Assembly: GCA_947625775.1 (NCBI GenBank)
Contig: CANQPM010000007.1
Span: 1 to 64,000 of the forward strand
DNA: 64,000 bases
Source: an uncultured Lachnospiraceae bacterium
GTDB taxonomy: Bacteria > Bacillota > Clostridia > Lachnospirales > Lachnospiraceae
Reading direction: 5' to 3'
The notes beneath the pieces are model-generated. The model was not told the origin of the DNA, ran no database searches, and saw only the letters and a program-made list of their open reading frames with translations. How positions within the stretch are numbered: the first letter of the stretch is position 1; every line of letters starts with the position of its first letter. Positions 1-8,648 of the stretch are shown piece after piece. A program made the translations under genes and the position numbers.

Positions 1-761
1 GCTACCTCCTTTGAAACTGACGAAAGCATCTGCGTGTTCCTGTCCATTGCCTCCTTGACTAAATCTATCTTTTCGCTCATGCTCCCCGTGGATTTGACCG
101 AGCCCTCAATGCTGGTCTTGCTGTCGTTTGCCGTCTCCTTAATGCTGTTGAGAAAGCTCCTCATACCGACTAAGTTCTGCTTTGTCTCGTCTGAAAGCCC
201 TCTTATCTCATCGGCTACTACGGCAAAGCCCCTGCCGTGCTCGCCCGCCCTTGCCGCCTCTATTGACGCGTTAAGCGCGAGCAGGTTTGTCTGGTTTGCT
301 ATGCTCTGCACGCTCTCGACAAACTTATCCACTTCGCCCGCAAGCGACACAAGCTGCTCGATTTTTTCCTCCATCTGGCGGCTATCCTCCATCACCTGAT
401 TTTTGTATGTATTGACCTCGTTCAAAAGCGCAGTGCTGTCATGGTTGCAGCTTACAAGCTCGTTTGTGTTTGCGTGGAGCTGCTTTAAAATATCGGAGGC
501 GCTTTCTACTGTCAAATCTACCTCCTCCATCTCCGCCTCTGTCTCGCGTATCATTTCCTCGTTTTCCGCGCTCATCTGGCTCATCTCCTGAGCGTACTGG
601 AGCATTTTATTAGAAACAAAACTCATCTCGACGCCTAAGCTGCTCAGATTGCTTGACGCCTTTACAAACTCCTGCGCCGCCTTTGAAAGGTTTTTAAGCG
701 CTTCAGCCTGCCCGCTGTTATATACAGGCTTTGCCTGCTGTTCTTTTTTCCGACTAAACAT
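1..761 (-). CDS. Soluble methyl-accepting chemotaxis protein (3' end outside window)
   Basis: A cytoplasmic chemoreceptor signalling protein, open from the ATG at 761 to the window edge, so the C-terminus is missing. The start follows GGTGGAGGTAGAA. There is no hydrophobic segment at the N-terminus; the protein is a long coiled coil with Glu/Gln/Ser-rich heptads from about residue 20. The conserved MCP hairpin tip is visible around residues 155-185 ([18 protein letters not shown], then [17 protein letters not shown]), which is where CheA and CheW dock in this family. The lack of membrane segments and of an obvious sensor domain in the visible part suggests a soluble receptor relaying an intracellular signal. 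The family call is firm; the signal it senses is unknown. It is divergent from the gene at 968. Confidence 0.93.
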   Translation of the reverse strand, partial: MFSRKKEQQAKPVYNSGQAEALKNLSKAAQEFVKASSNLSSLGVEMSFVSNKMLQYAQEMSQMSAENEEMIRETEAEMEEVDLTVESASDILKQLHANTNELVSCNHDSTALLNEVNTYKNQVMEDSRQMEEKIEQLVSLAGEVDKFVESVQSIANQTNLLALNASIEAARAGEHGRGFAVVADEIRGLSDETKQNLVGMRSFLNSIKETANDSKTSIEGSVKSTGSMSEKIDLVKEAMDRNTQMLSSVSKEV

Positions 762-967
762 TTCTACCTCCACCTTTTTCACAAATTTATTTTGGGGTTC
801 TGTTCCACCTATGCTGTTTTTAGGATTAATTAATATAAGTTTAGCACATTTTTTGATTATTTTATATAGTTTTTATCAGTTTTCTTAAATTTCTTAAATT
901 TGTTTGCCGAGCTGTATTTATTATGATAGAATTTAATATATCGGGATTAAATATTGGAGGTTTTCTG

Positions 968-1729
968 ATGAAAGAGCAATTATATACGATTCCCTTAAAT
1001 GACGCGTTTGCCGTTGATGATGAGTGTCCGTTCTGCTTTATTGAGCAGAAGCTTGAAAACGACCTGCTTGACTTCACGCTCGGCTCGTCCTCATCATATA
1101 TGGAGAGTGACATACGCGAGCAGACTGACAAGGAGGGGTTCTGCCGTTATCATTTCCATAAGATGTTCCAGTACGGCAATACGCTGGGCAACGCGTGGAT
1201 TTTGAAGACGCATTATGAGAAAATGGGGCGCGAGCTTGCCGACGAGGTAAAGCGCTTTAAGCCTGTGAAGCTATCGTTTATGGACAAGCTGAAGCGTTCA
1301 CGAGAGGTAAACAACTCCATGACAGCGTGGTGCCTTGAAAAGCAGAAGTCGTGCTATATCTGCAAGCAGTATGACGACACTTATGCGCGCTATATAGATA
1401 CGTTTTTCTTTATGTACAAAAAAGACGAGGCTTTCAGGCAGAAGGTGGCGCAGAGCAAAGGGTTCTGTCTTGTGCATTTCGGCGATTTGTGCCAAGGTGC
1501 TGTGGAAAAGCTTCCCGAAAAGCAAAAAGACGAATTTTTTGAGATGATATTTTCCCTTATGCAGGAAAATATATCGCGTATTTCGGGCGACGTCAGCTGG
1601 CTTGTCGAAAAATTTGACTACCGTAACCAGGACGCCGACTGGAAAAATTCAAAAGACGCCATTCAGCGCGGCATGCAGAAATTAAAGGGCGGATATCCCG
1701 CCGCCCCTGCGTACCAGTTTAAGAAATAG
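968..1729 (+). CDS. DUF6062-like cysteine-rich protein
   Basis: A 253-residue soluble protein. The start chosen is the ATG at 968, preceded by GGAGGTTTTCTG; an upstream in-frame ATG at 923 has no ribosome-binding site. The sequence carries paired cysteines with histidines: CPFC near residue 20, CRYHFH near residue 59, SCYICKQ near residue 132 and GFCLVHF near residue 175, which together could form one or two metal sites. The layout resembles the DUF6062 family of Firmicutes, whose function is not established. Its last 11 bases overlap the end of the convergent TetR gene. Annotation as a DUF6062 member is from memory of the motif pattern; the coding call is secure. Confidence 0.8.
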   Translation: MKEQLYTIPLNDAFAVDDECPFCFIEQKLENDLLDFTLGSSSSYMESDIREQTDKEGFCRYHFHKMFQYGNTLGNAWILKTHYEKMGRELADEVKRFKPVKLSFMDKLKRSREVNNSMTAWCLEKQKSCYICKQYDDTYARYIDTFFFMYKKDEAFRQKVAQSKGFCLVHFGDLCQGAVEKLPEKQKDEFFEMIFSLMQENISRISGDVSWLVEKFDYRNQDADWKNSKDAIQRGMQKLKGGYPAAPAYQFKK

Positions 1730-2339
1730 GCGGTTTTTCTGTCCGCTCCGCCATTTCCCTGATTAGCTCGATATATGCTTTTATTTCCCTGTAGACAGCC
1801 TCCTGCTCCGCGCCCGAGGCTGTCCTTTCTTTTATGATGCCGCTTATCGTAAGCGCTGTGAGCTTTTTGATTTTGTCGCGCCTTGCGCGGTCGTCCACGC
1901 CGTTTATCTCGGTATTTTTGATGAGCGCGAATACCTTTTCCTGCAGCGTTTTCTGCGCCTCCAAGGTCTGGGCTGTGACCTCCTCGTCTTCTTCGTTCTG
2001 CGCCGCCTCCAGAAACAGCAGCAGGTACGGATAGCTCCTGCTTACGCGGTTTTTGGCAAGCTCCAGCTGCTTAGTAAGCTCGAAAAAATTCTTCTCGCTC
2101 TCGTCGACAACCGTTGACATCTCCAAGAGCAGATATTTGACGCTGTAATCATACACGAAAATATAAAGGCCTGCCTTTGAGCCGAAATAGTGGAACCACA
2201 AGCCCTTGCTCACTCCTACCGCCTTGACCATATCGTCTGTGCTGGCGTGCTTAAAGCCGTTTTTTGCAAATACCTCAAGAGCGCCATTTATCATGCGGTC
2301 CTGTTTTTCCCGTGGCAGGTCAAAAAATTTTTCGTTCAT
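1719..2339 (-). CDS. TetR/AcrR family transcriptional regulator
   Basis: A 206-residue DNA-binding repressor of the TetR type. The N-terminal helix-turn-helix is clear: residues 15-47 contain MINGALEVFAKNGFKHAST, the recognition helix VGVSKGLWFHYF and the usual KAGLYIFVYDY that starts the ligand domain. The remaining helical part is the variable ligand-binding and dimerisation region and ends in a charged tail. The length is typical of the family. It converges on and overlaps by 11 bp the DUF6062-like gene, so the two are not co-transcribed. The regulated genes and ligand cannot be read from the window; autoregulation is possible but no operator palindrome stood out upstream. Confidence 0.92.
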   Translation of the reverse strand: MNEKFFDLPREKQDRMINGALEVFAKNGFKHASTDDMVKAVGVSKGLWFHYFGSKAGLYIFVYDYSVKYLLLEMSTVVDESEKNFFELTKQLELAKNRVSRSYPYLLLFLEAAQNEEDEEVTAQTLEAQKTLQEKVFALIKNTEINGVDDRARRDKIKKLTALTISGIIKERTASGAEQEAVYREIKAYIELIREMAERTEKPPIS

Positions 2340-2537
2340 TTAAAATTTCCTCTCAGTTGGTGCTGTTAATTATTTATACCCTTATGTTTTGTTGACTTTT
2401 CCAGTCGATTAATATGTTACCACAAATTTATAAAGTATTCAATAAATAGTTTTGTAAATTGTTTTGCAAATTTCAGATTTTCGGTGAGTGCATGCACTTA
2501 AAGACTATTTTGCTGAAAAACACAATATTAATTGTAT

Positions 2538-2580
2538 AACAAAAAGAAGTTAGGAATTGCTTATCTAACTTCTTTTTGTT
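2538..2580 (-). terminator. Long-stem terminator downstream of copy 1
   Basis: AACAAAAAGAAGTTAG at 2538-2553 and CTAACTTCTTTTTGTT at 2565-2580 form a perfect 16-bp stem with an 11-nt loop; the T tract follows on the minus strand and an A tract precedes, so it may work in both directions. The rest of 2340-2651 holds no gene, only repeat-unit sequence including the 12-bp palindrome AGTGCATGCACT at 2487-2498. Confidence 0.8.
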
Positions 2581-2622
2581 TATTTTGACTTTGTTTGGTT
2601 TATTTGTTTTTAATTGTATTTT

Positions 2623-2642
2623 ATGTATCGGCTATGGTACAT
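2623..2642 (-). repeat. 20-nt near-palindrome after copy 1 stop
   Basis: ATGTATCG, a 4-nt loop GCTA and TGGTACAT begin 9 bp after the stop codon. The arms pair through 8 positions with G-T wobbles. The same element follows all five copies. Confidence 0.75.
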
Positions 2643-2651
2643 ATTTTGGAT

Positions 2652-3563
2652 TTATTTTAGATAAGAAAGCGCTTCTTCCTCTGAAAGATTGTAATTTTTT
2701 TGCAATGCCTCCTTAATTTCGGTATTTCCTAAGTTTAGACCGCGGAGCATTTCAACTGCTACTTTGATTGCACGCTCTGTTGTTTCCTTGCGTTCTTGTA
2801 ATACTGCTGTATTTACTGCCTCATTAACTACTTCTTCAATCTCTGGTTTCATTATCTCCATTAACGCCTGACACATATCCTCATCTCCCATCTTCAATTC
2901 TTCCACTATATTCTTGTTTGACAATGCGCTCACTTCAAATATGGCATCTATCAGTTCCTTCTCGTTCTTACTTCTTACATTCCTTGAATATTCGATGGCT
3001 CTTGCCATTTCCTGTTTTGTTACCTTATCAGATAGCAGATTAAACCATTCATGGTTTTCATGGGTAAGCTCTTTTCCTACGATTATCTGTGTCGGAAACT
3101 TTAACCCGCTTTCTATGTAATATATCCCCCTGTACGGATTTGATACTATGTAACTGTTTTCTTCAAAATACTTGAATAACCCAATTGGCTTTGACTCGCG
3201 TATCAGTGTGACTGACACTTCATCAAACCTTACTGCATCAATGCCTTCACCGTATGCCTTATACAAATGTGCGTATCCCTGTGTCTTTGCCACATCGTCT
3301 ATGGACAGGGAATCTCTCGCTGATTTGTATTCGATTATGTTATATTTTCTAAAAAGTTTTCCTATCTCGTTCCTGATGACTGTATTCTTTTTCTTTTTTA
3401 TTACCAGACAGTCTATCAATAGGGGCTTTCTGTTAAGGTTATGTTCCCTCTCAAATTCCAAGTCGTCTTTATTCTCCAAAAGCTCCATTTCAAGGGCTGC
3501 CGCAAATGCGGGATGCCACTGGAGCTTTTGTTTCTTTTCTGCCTTTGATTTCTCTTTTGCCAT
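2652..3563 (-). CDS. PD-(D/E)XK-like nuclease-family protein, copy 1
   Basis: A 303-residue protein of a multi-copy family that I associate with Lachnospiraceae. Residues 14-21 contain LQWHPAFA. The likely PD-(D/E)XK core is D51 in LLIDCLVI followed by E78-x-K80 in IIEYKS, with a helix continuing SIDDVAKTQGYAHLYKAYG. Residues about 185-235 are helical, followed by a charged coiled-coil stretch (NTAVLQERKETTER) and a C-terminal end YNLSEEEALSYLK. Family members are often labelled as hypothetical, as Rpn-like/putative transposase, or misnamed; nuclease activity is inferred from the fold motif only. The ATG at 3563 follows AAGGGGAACGG, and a strong promoter lies about 70 bp upstream. The terminator at 2538 makes this a single-gene unit. 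Confidence 0.8.
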   Translation of the reverse strand: MAKEKSKAEKKQKLQWHPAFAAALEMELLENKDDLEFEREHNLNRKPLLIDCLVIKKKKNTVIRNEIGKLFRKYNIIEYKSARDSLSIDDVAKTQGYAHLYKAYGEGIDAVRFDEVSVTLIRESKPIGLFKYFEENSYIVSNPYRGIYYIESGLKFPTQIIVGKELTHENHEWFNLLSDKVTKQEMARAIEYSRNVRSKNEKELIDAIFEVSALSNKNIVEELKMGDEDMCQALMEIMKPEIEEVVNEAVNTAVLQERKETTERAIKVAVEMLRGLNLGNTEIKEALQKNYNLSEEEALSYLK

Positions 3564-3631
3564 TCCGTTCCCCTTATAGTATTTTGTTTATTATTGCTTT
3601 TCATTATCATACATATCAGCTATACAATTTC

Positions 3632-3660
3632 ATTATAATCTCTATCTAGTCCATTGTAAA
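3632..3660 (-). promoter_or_regulatory. Sigma-A promoter of copy 1
   Basis: On the minus strand TTTACA (3655-3660) and TATAAT (3632-3637) are separated by exactly 17 bp. The same promoter with the same spacing stands before copies 2, 3 and 5. The rest of 3564-3920 contains the copy-2 terminator, its near-palindrome and repeat-unit sequence but no gene. Confidence 0.8.
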
Positions 3661-3806
3661 GAACCATTTTATCTGATTCGTCATTTTGATTCGTCATTTT
3701 TAAAAACTTACAAATAAATTCAATAAATAGTTTTGCAAATTTCAGATTTTCGGTGAATGCATGCGCTTAAAGAATATTGGGCTGGAAATAACAATATTAA
3801 TTGTAT

Positions 3807-3847
3807 AACAAAAAGAAGTTAGGAATTAATTATCTAACTTCTTTTTG
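3807..3847 (-). terminator. Long-stem terminator downstream of copy 2
   Basis: AACAAAAAGAAGTTAG at 3807-3822 pairs with CTAACTTCTTTTTG at 3834-3847, the same stem as at 2538 with a different loop. Confidence 0.8.
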
Positions 3848-3891
3848 CTTATTTTGACTTTGTTTGGTTTACTTGTTTCTAATTGTATTTT

Positions 3892-3911
3892 ATGTATCGG
3901 CTATGGTACAT
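3892..3911 (-). repeat. 20-nt near-palindrome after copy 2 stop
   Basis: Identical in sequence and position to the element after copy 1: ATGTATCG, loop GCTA, TGGTACAT, 9 bp past the stop codon. Confidence 0.75.
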
Positions 3912-3920
3912 ATTTTGGAT

Positions 3921-4876
3921 TTATTTTAGATACGAAAGCGCTTCTTCCTCTGAAAGGTTGTAATTTTTTTGTAATGCCTCCTTAATTTCAACATTTCCTA
4001 AGTTTAGACCGCGGAGCATTTCAACTGCTGCTTTGATTGCACGCTCTGTTGTTTCCTTTATCCTCTTTTCGGTTTCCCTTTCGATGCGTTCTGTGGTTTC
4101 CCTACGTTCCTGTAATACAGCTGTATTTACTGCCTTATTAACCGCTTCTTCAATCTCTGGTTTCATTATCTCCATTAACGCTTGACACATACCCTCATCT
4201 CCCATCTTCAATTCTTCCACTATATTCTTGTTTGACAATGCGCTCACTTCAAATATGGCATCTATCAGTTCCTTTTCATTCTTTTTTTTACATTCCTCGA
4301 ATATTCGATAGCTTTTGCCATTTCCTGCTTTGTTACCTTATCAGATAGCAGATTAAACCATTCATGGTTTTCATGGGTAAGCTCTTTTCCTATAATTATC
4401 TGTGTCGGAAACTTTAACCCGCTTTCTATGTAATATATCCCTTTATATGGATTTGATACCGTGTAGCTATTTTCTTCAAAATACTTGAATAATCCAACGG
4501 GCTTTGATTCGCGTATCAGTGTGACTGACACTTCATCAAACCTTACTGCATTAACGCTTTCGCCATATGCCTTATACAAATGTGCATATCCCTGTGTCTT
4601 TGCCACATCGTCTATGGACAGGGAATCCCTCGCCGATTTATATTCGATTATGTTGTATTTCCTAAAGAGTTTTCCTATCTCGTTCTTGATGATTGTATTC
4701 TTTTTCTTTTTTATTACCAGACAATCTATCAACAGTGGCTTTCTATTAAGGTTATGCTCCCTCTCAAATTCCAAATCGTCCTTATTCTCCAAAAGCTCCA
4801 TTTCAAGGGCTGCCGCAAACGCGGGATGCCACTGGAGCTTTTGTTTCTTTTCTGCCTTTGATTTCTCTTTTGCCAT
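3921..4876 (-). pseudogene. PD-(D/E)XK-like protein, copy 2, frameshifted
   Basis: Same family as copy 1 and nearly identical over the first 190 residues. The reading frame breaks near 4290: the intact copies read CATTCTTACTTCTTACATTCC-like sequence in two pieces (ATTCTTACTT, CTTACATTCC), whereas here the stretch is CATTCTTTTTTTACATTCC, 2 nt shorter and containing a run of seven T. The upstream frame then ends after a few wrong residues (NVKKRMKRN) and the rest continues in another frame to YLK at 3921. The coiled-coil stretch is the longest of the five copies (ERIERETEKRIKETTER). Promoter, ribosome-binding site, post-stop palindrome and terminator are all retained, so decay is recent or the frame is switchable; a sequencing error in the T run is also possible. 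Confidence 0.8.
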
Positions 4877-4944
4877 TCCGTTCCCCTTATGGTATTTTGT
4901 TTATTATTGCTTTTCATTATCATGCATATCGGCTATACAATTTT

Positions 4945-4973
4945 ATTATAATCTTTATTTAATCCATTGTAAA
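4945..4973 (-). promoter_or_regulatory. Sigma-A promoter of copy 2, inside the end of the upstream gene
   Basis: Minus strand TTTACA (4968-4973), 17 bp, TATAAT (4945-4950). The -35 box lies within the last codons of the secreted-protein gene ending at 4959. Confidence 0.78.
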
Positions 4974-6674
4974 GAACCATTTTATCTGATTCGTCATTGT
5001 AATGTTTGAATCCTGAAAGGTAAACTTTTCACGCCCGTAAAACATTTTAAGAGCTGTCTCCCAGTCTACATCTCTCATGGTAAGGTCTGCTGTATTCGTG
5101 GTTGTCTTGAATTCGCCCTTATGTGCAGGATTGTTTACTACCGCATCCACCATATTATTACCAGGTTCATTTTCGCTATCAAGATCCATATGCACACCTA
5201 TCAGCGGGGTATCGTCTCCTGTCTTTGCAGCATTTGCTGTCCATAACAGCCTAAAGTCACGGATTGCCTGCTCATTCTGCTTAAAATTGATGTCTATGAT
5301 TGCTGCTACAGTATCGCCTTTCATTACCTCGTACTGGTCTGACGTAGCACTGATGTAGAACTTCAGCCTTGCATCTTCCTTGTCTGGCTCATCATCGGGC
5401 GGATCTTCATCTTCGTACTTTTCATCATATGGAGGAGGAATTGGCTCCTTATCTGTAAAACAACCCAAGAATGTATAACCAGTGTTTCCACCTCTGTTAT
5501 CATTCATATCCGCTGGCTGTAGCATATACGCTCCTCTATCACCACTTGAATCCCACCACCAACCATTTCTATTACGTGACAGTTCATTATGACTTACAAA
5601 ACTAGCTCCTTCTTCATACTTTCCTTTTAAAGCTGATATAAACTCATTTACGCTACCGCTATAACCAGCAGGATTGATAGCTTTTACAAAATCACCCGTT
5701 GCCGAAAATGTCTGATAATCCTCGAATGTCTTACCTGTTATCGCTGCGTAAAAATTAGGCAACGTCGCTGCATAACGCTTATTAGAGGTGTCTTGCGCTA
5801 AAAGGGCGTTGGCTGCAGCACATACTGTTATAAATGTATCTGATTCGTCACGATTTAAATCATTAAGATACTTATCAATTAATTTATTATACGTATTTCC
5901 ACAGAGTACATCAATAACATAAAGGAAATCAAGATATCTTAATGCACGGTCGTACCAATATGTATCAGAGTTTTGATCCAAGCCATCATAGATACCATTT
6001 AAGCAATCATCAATTGTACCTGTATCCGCCCAAAGCCTAACGAATTTGTCTGTTGCATCAGCTACCTTACCACTGGCTACACCCAGCTGATCTACATCGT
6101 CAAAAGTCAGTTTACCACCTGTAAAACTCTTATAAAGTGCTTCGTTATTCTTGATAGAGCTGTAAACTACATCTATGTTAAAATTACCTGGAGAGGATTT
6201 TCCTACTGTACTATATACTCGTGAATATTTTTTATTTCTTTCGGCACCATTGGCACTAAATGGACGAAATCTATCTGTGGCACTTACAGGATCAGATACT
6301 TTGTAATACTTAAAAATTATAAGTGCCTGCTTATCCATTTCCGCAACATTTGACATTTCCTGCGGATGCGTATAAAAATATTGGTCTGTTATAGACACAC
6401 GATACTCACTCCAGTAATCATCAGGTGACGCCAGATTGTGTGCCGCTATCTGGCTACGATACTCCGAAGCCGTATTATCTATCTCAAGTATTCCAACTGT
6501 AGCAGCCAAATAGTGCATTGGTGCAAAGTCTCCTGAAGGTGGTATGTCACCTAATTCACCTACCTTCTCTGTAATTGTTTCTGCGAATACGTCTTCAAAT
6601 GGTGCTAATACGAATGTTAAGATTAGCAACAAACTAACTAGTGATTTACATATTCGCCTATGTTTATACTTCAT
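4959..6674 (-). CDS. Secreted protein with acidic Pro-rich linker; C-terminus formed by repeat DNA
   Basis: About 571 residues, not recognised. The ATG at 6674 (fourth codon of the open frame) fits the ribosome-binding site AGGAG nine bases upstream. A classical signal peptide is visible (basic start, LVSLLLILTFVLAPF, cleavage near VFA-ET). Residues 30-410 are a Trp/Tyr-rich globular region; around 430-450 comes an acidic Pro-rich linker (PIPPPYDEKYEDEDPPDDEP), then a beta-rich stretch (KFYISATSDQYEVMKGD). The last twelve residues, ending IKWFFTMD, are encoded by the repeat-unit upstream block that also precedes copy 1, so the original C-terminus, possibly with a wall or membrane anchor, is probably lost. 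Secretion is inferred from the signal peptide. No partner genes are evident. Confidence 0.75.
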   Translation of the reverse strand: MKYKHRRICKSLVSLLLILTFVLAPFEDVFAETITEKVGELGDIPPSGDFAPMHYLAATVGILEIDNTASEYRSQIAAHNLASPDDYWSEYRVSITDQYFYTHPQEMSNVAEMDKQALIIFKYYKVSDPVSATDRFRPFSANGAERNKKYSRVYSTVGKSSPGNFNIDVVYSSIKNNEALYKSFTGGKLTFDDVDQLGVASGKVADATDKFVRLWADTGTIDDCLNGIYDGLDQNSDTYWYDRALRYLDFLYVIDVLCGNTYNKLIDKYLNDLNRDESDTFITVCAAANALLAQDTSNKRYAATLPNFYAAITGKTFEDYQTFSATGDFVKAINPAGYSGSVNEFISALKGKYEEGASFVSHNELSRNRNGWWWDSSGDRGAYMLQPADMNDNRGGNTGYTFLGCFTDKEPIPPPYDEKYEDEDPPDDEPDKEDARLKFYISATSDQYEVMKGDTVAAIIDINFKQNEQAIRDFRLLWTANAAKTGDDTPLIGVHMDLDSENEPGNNMVDAVVNNPAHKGEFKTTTNTADLTMRDVDWETALKMFYGREKFTFQDSNITMTNQIKWFFTMD

Positions 6675-6792
6675 TTTAATCATCTCCTCACTAATTTAAA
6701 TTTTCAATTTGATTTAAAAAATTTGATTTTAAAGATTCTCTTAAGCAGAATTTTAATAGAAGGCGCTATACTTAAAAGCTTAATTGCATAAT

Positions 6793-6830
6793 AAAAAGAA
6801 GCTAGAGAATGATTCATCTAACTTCTTTTT
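6793..6830 (-). terminator. Terminator downstream of the 230-residue secreted protein
   Basis: AAAAAGAAGCTAG (6793-6805) and CTAACTTCTTTTT (6818-6830) pair with one mismatch. It is a variant of the terminators at 2538 and 3807. Confidence 0.75.
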
Positions 6831-6863
6831 GTCTGCTTGTTTTATTCTATTCTTTGCTTCTGA

Positions 6864-7556
6864 CTAGAAACTTCCACCTCTTGTTGCTATCCAGTCTTGA
6901 TGTTGTTCGTTCCAAAGCTCAGAGTGTTCCATAGACTGAATATGCTTAATCTCAGCTTGAGTAAGCGTAGGCGCCTGTGCTCCAGGTACTGCAGGAAGTA
7001 CAAATAAGCCGACTGTTATAGTATTACCCACCTGCTTGTCATACCAACCATCAGTTACAGCGACCTCAATGACGGCTGAACCCTGAGAACAGTTCCCTAT
7101 CTGAAAATAGTTTTGTCCGTCTATATTAAAATCACCCATATATCCAATATCTATGAAACTCTGTTTAGTCTCAGGTGTTATATCTACATACCCTTTATTA
7201 GGATTTCCCCACGGATCTATTCCTAAGTCAGCCCACGGATTATTAACTGGAAACGCCACACTCTGTCCCTCATATATAATAATCACATACGAGCCATCTT
7301 CATTCCTGATAATCTGTGGATCTGGACTTCCCTGCTCGTCATGCGTAAGGATATAAGTACCAAAGAAATCAAACTTCGTAGGATCTGCTACTGCAGGTGT
7401 CAGCACCTCCTCTGCCAGCTCTGCTGCGTTGTATGCATCAGGCAGCTCCTCTGCATATGCTGTCACACCGCTCATAGATGATGCTGTCACCACTGCTGCC
7501 GACAGGAGCGCTGTTACCTTTGCTGCTGTTATTTTATCTAATGTGTTAATCTTCAT
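6864..7556 (-). CDS. Small secreted protein of unknown function
   Basis: A 230-residue protein with a signal peptide (KVTALLSAAVVTASSMSG, cleavage near AYA-EE). The mature part is acidic and rich in aromatic residues, Gly and Asn (FDFFGTYILTHDEQGSPDP, NPWADLGIDPWGNPNKGY), with two Cys not close in sequence and no anchor at the C-terminus. I do not recognise the family. The ATG at 7556 follows CGGAGGTAGATTATT. No promoter is visible in the 100 bp between it and the PD-(D/E)XK copy 3 just upstream, and its own terminator is the repeat-family hairpin at 6793. It therefore looks like the second gene of a two-gene transcript led by copy 3. Confidence 0.78.
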   Translation of the reverse strand: MKINTLDKITAAKVTALLSAAVVTASSMSGVTAYAEELPDAYNAAELAEEVLTPAVADPTKFDFFGTYILTHDEQGSPDPQIIRNEDGSYVIIIYEGQSVAFPVNNPWADLGIDPWGNPNKGYVDITPETKQSFIDIGYMGDFNIDGQNYFQIGNCSQGSAVIEVAVTDGWYDKQVGNTITVGLFVLPAVPGAQAPTLTQAEIKHIQSMEHSELWNEQHQDWIATRGGSF

Positions 7557-7627
7557 AATAATCTACCTCCGTTTTGTTTTTACTTGTTTATTTGTTTGTT
7601 TACTGTTTTTACTTCTTCTATTATTAT

Positions 7628-7647
7628 ATGTATCGGCTACGGTACAT
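7628..7647 (-). repeat. 20-nt near-palindrome after copy 3 stop
   Basis: ATGTATCG, loop GCTA, CGGTACAT; 9 bp past the stop codon. The last base pair of the stem is a C-G type here rather than the wobble in copies 1 and 2. Confidence 0.75.
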
Positions 7648-7656
7648 ATTTAGGAT

Positions 7657-8580
7657 TTATTTAAGATAAGAAAGTGCTTCTTCCTCTGAAAGATTGTAAT
7701 TCTTTTGTAATGCTTCCTTAATTTCATCATTTCCTAGATTCAGACTGCGAAGCATTTCAACTGCTACTTTAATCGCACGTTCTGTAACGCGTTCTGTGGT
7801 TTCCCTACGTTCCTGTAATACAGCTGTATTTACTGCCTTATTAACCGCTTCTTCAATCTCTGGTTTCATTATCTCCATTAACGCCTGACACATACCCTCA
7901 TCTCCTATCTTCAATTCTTCCACTATATTCTTGTTTGCCAATGCACTCACTTCAAATATGGCGTCTATCAGTTCCCTCTCATTCTTACTTCTTACATTCC
8001 TTGAATATTCGATGGCTTTTGCCATTTCCTGCTTTGTTACCTTATCCGACAGCAGATTAAACCATTCATGGTTTTCATGGGCAAGCTCTTTTCCTATAAT
8101 TATCTGTGTCGGAAACTTTAACCCGCTTTCTATGTAATATATCCCCCTGTACGGATTTGATACTATGTAACTGTTTTCTTCAAAATACTTGAATAATCCA
8201 ACGGGCTTTGACTCGCGTATCAGTGTGACTGACACTTCATCAAACCTTACTGCATCAATGCCTTCACCATATGCCTTATACAAATGTGCGTATCCCTGTG
8301 TCTTTGCCACATCATCTATGGACAGGGAATCTCTCGCTGATTTGTATTCGATTATGTTGTGTTTCCTAAAGAATTTTCCTATCTCGTTCCTGATGACTGT
8401 ATTCTTTTTCTTTTTTATTACCAGACAGTCTATCAACAGGGGCTTTCTATTAAGGTTATGCTCCCTCTCAAATTCCAAGTCGTCTTTATTTTCCAAAAGC
8501 TCCATTTCAAGGGCTGCCGCAAATGCGGGATGCCACTGCAGCTTCTGTTTCTTTTCTGCCTCTTGTTTCTCTTTTGTCAT
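7657..8580 (-). CDS. PD-(D/E)XK-like nuclease-family protein, copy 3
   Basis: A 307-residue intact copy. The N-terminus differs slightly (MTKEKQEAEKK) and the putative active site is kept: LLIDCLVI (Asp) and IIEYKS (Glu-x-Lys). The coiled-coil segment has its own short variant (QERRETTERVTERAIK). The C-terminal type is the one of copies 1 and 2 (LNLGNDEIKEALQKNYN). It is preceded by the common promoter and followed, without terminator, by the 230-residue secreted-protein gene. The role is unknown; a DNA-cleaving activity is inferred from the motif only. Confidence 0.8.
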   Translation of the reverse strand: MTKEKQEAEKKQKLQWHPAFAAALEMELLENKDDLEFEREHNLNRKPLLIDCLVIKKKKNTVIRNEIGKFFRKHNIIEYKSARDSLSIDDVAKTQGYAHLYKAYGEGIDAVRFDEVSVTLIRESKPVGLFKYFEENSYIVSNPYRGIYYIESGLKFPTQIIIGKELAHENHEWFNLLSDKVTKQEMAKAIEYSRNVRSKNERELIDAIFEVSALANKNIVEELKIGDEGMCQALMEIMKPEIEEAVNKAVNTAVLQERRETTERVTERAIKVAVEMLRSLNLGNDEIKEALQKNYNLSEEEALSYLK

Positions 8581-8648
8581 TCTGTTCCCCTTATGGTATT
8601 TTGTTTATTATTGCTTTTCATTATCATGCATATCAACTATACAATTTC

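Noticed and set aside
34-888. Plus-strand open frames at 34-399, 403-591 and 649-888
   Set aside because: They are antisense to the chemoreceptor gene, whose minus-strand frame shows unmistakable MCP motifs; the plus frames have Ser-rich antisense composition and no ribosome-binding sites.
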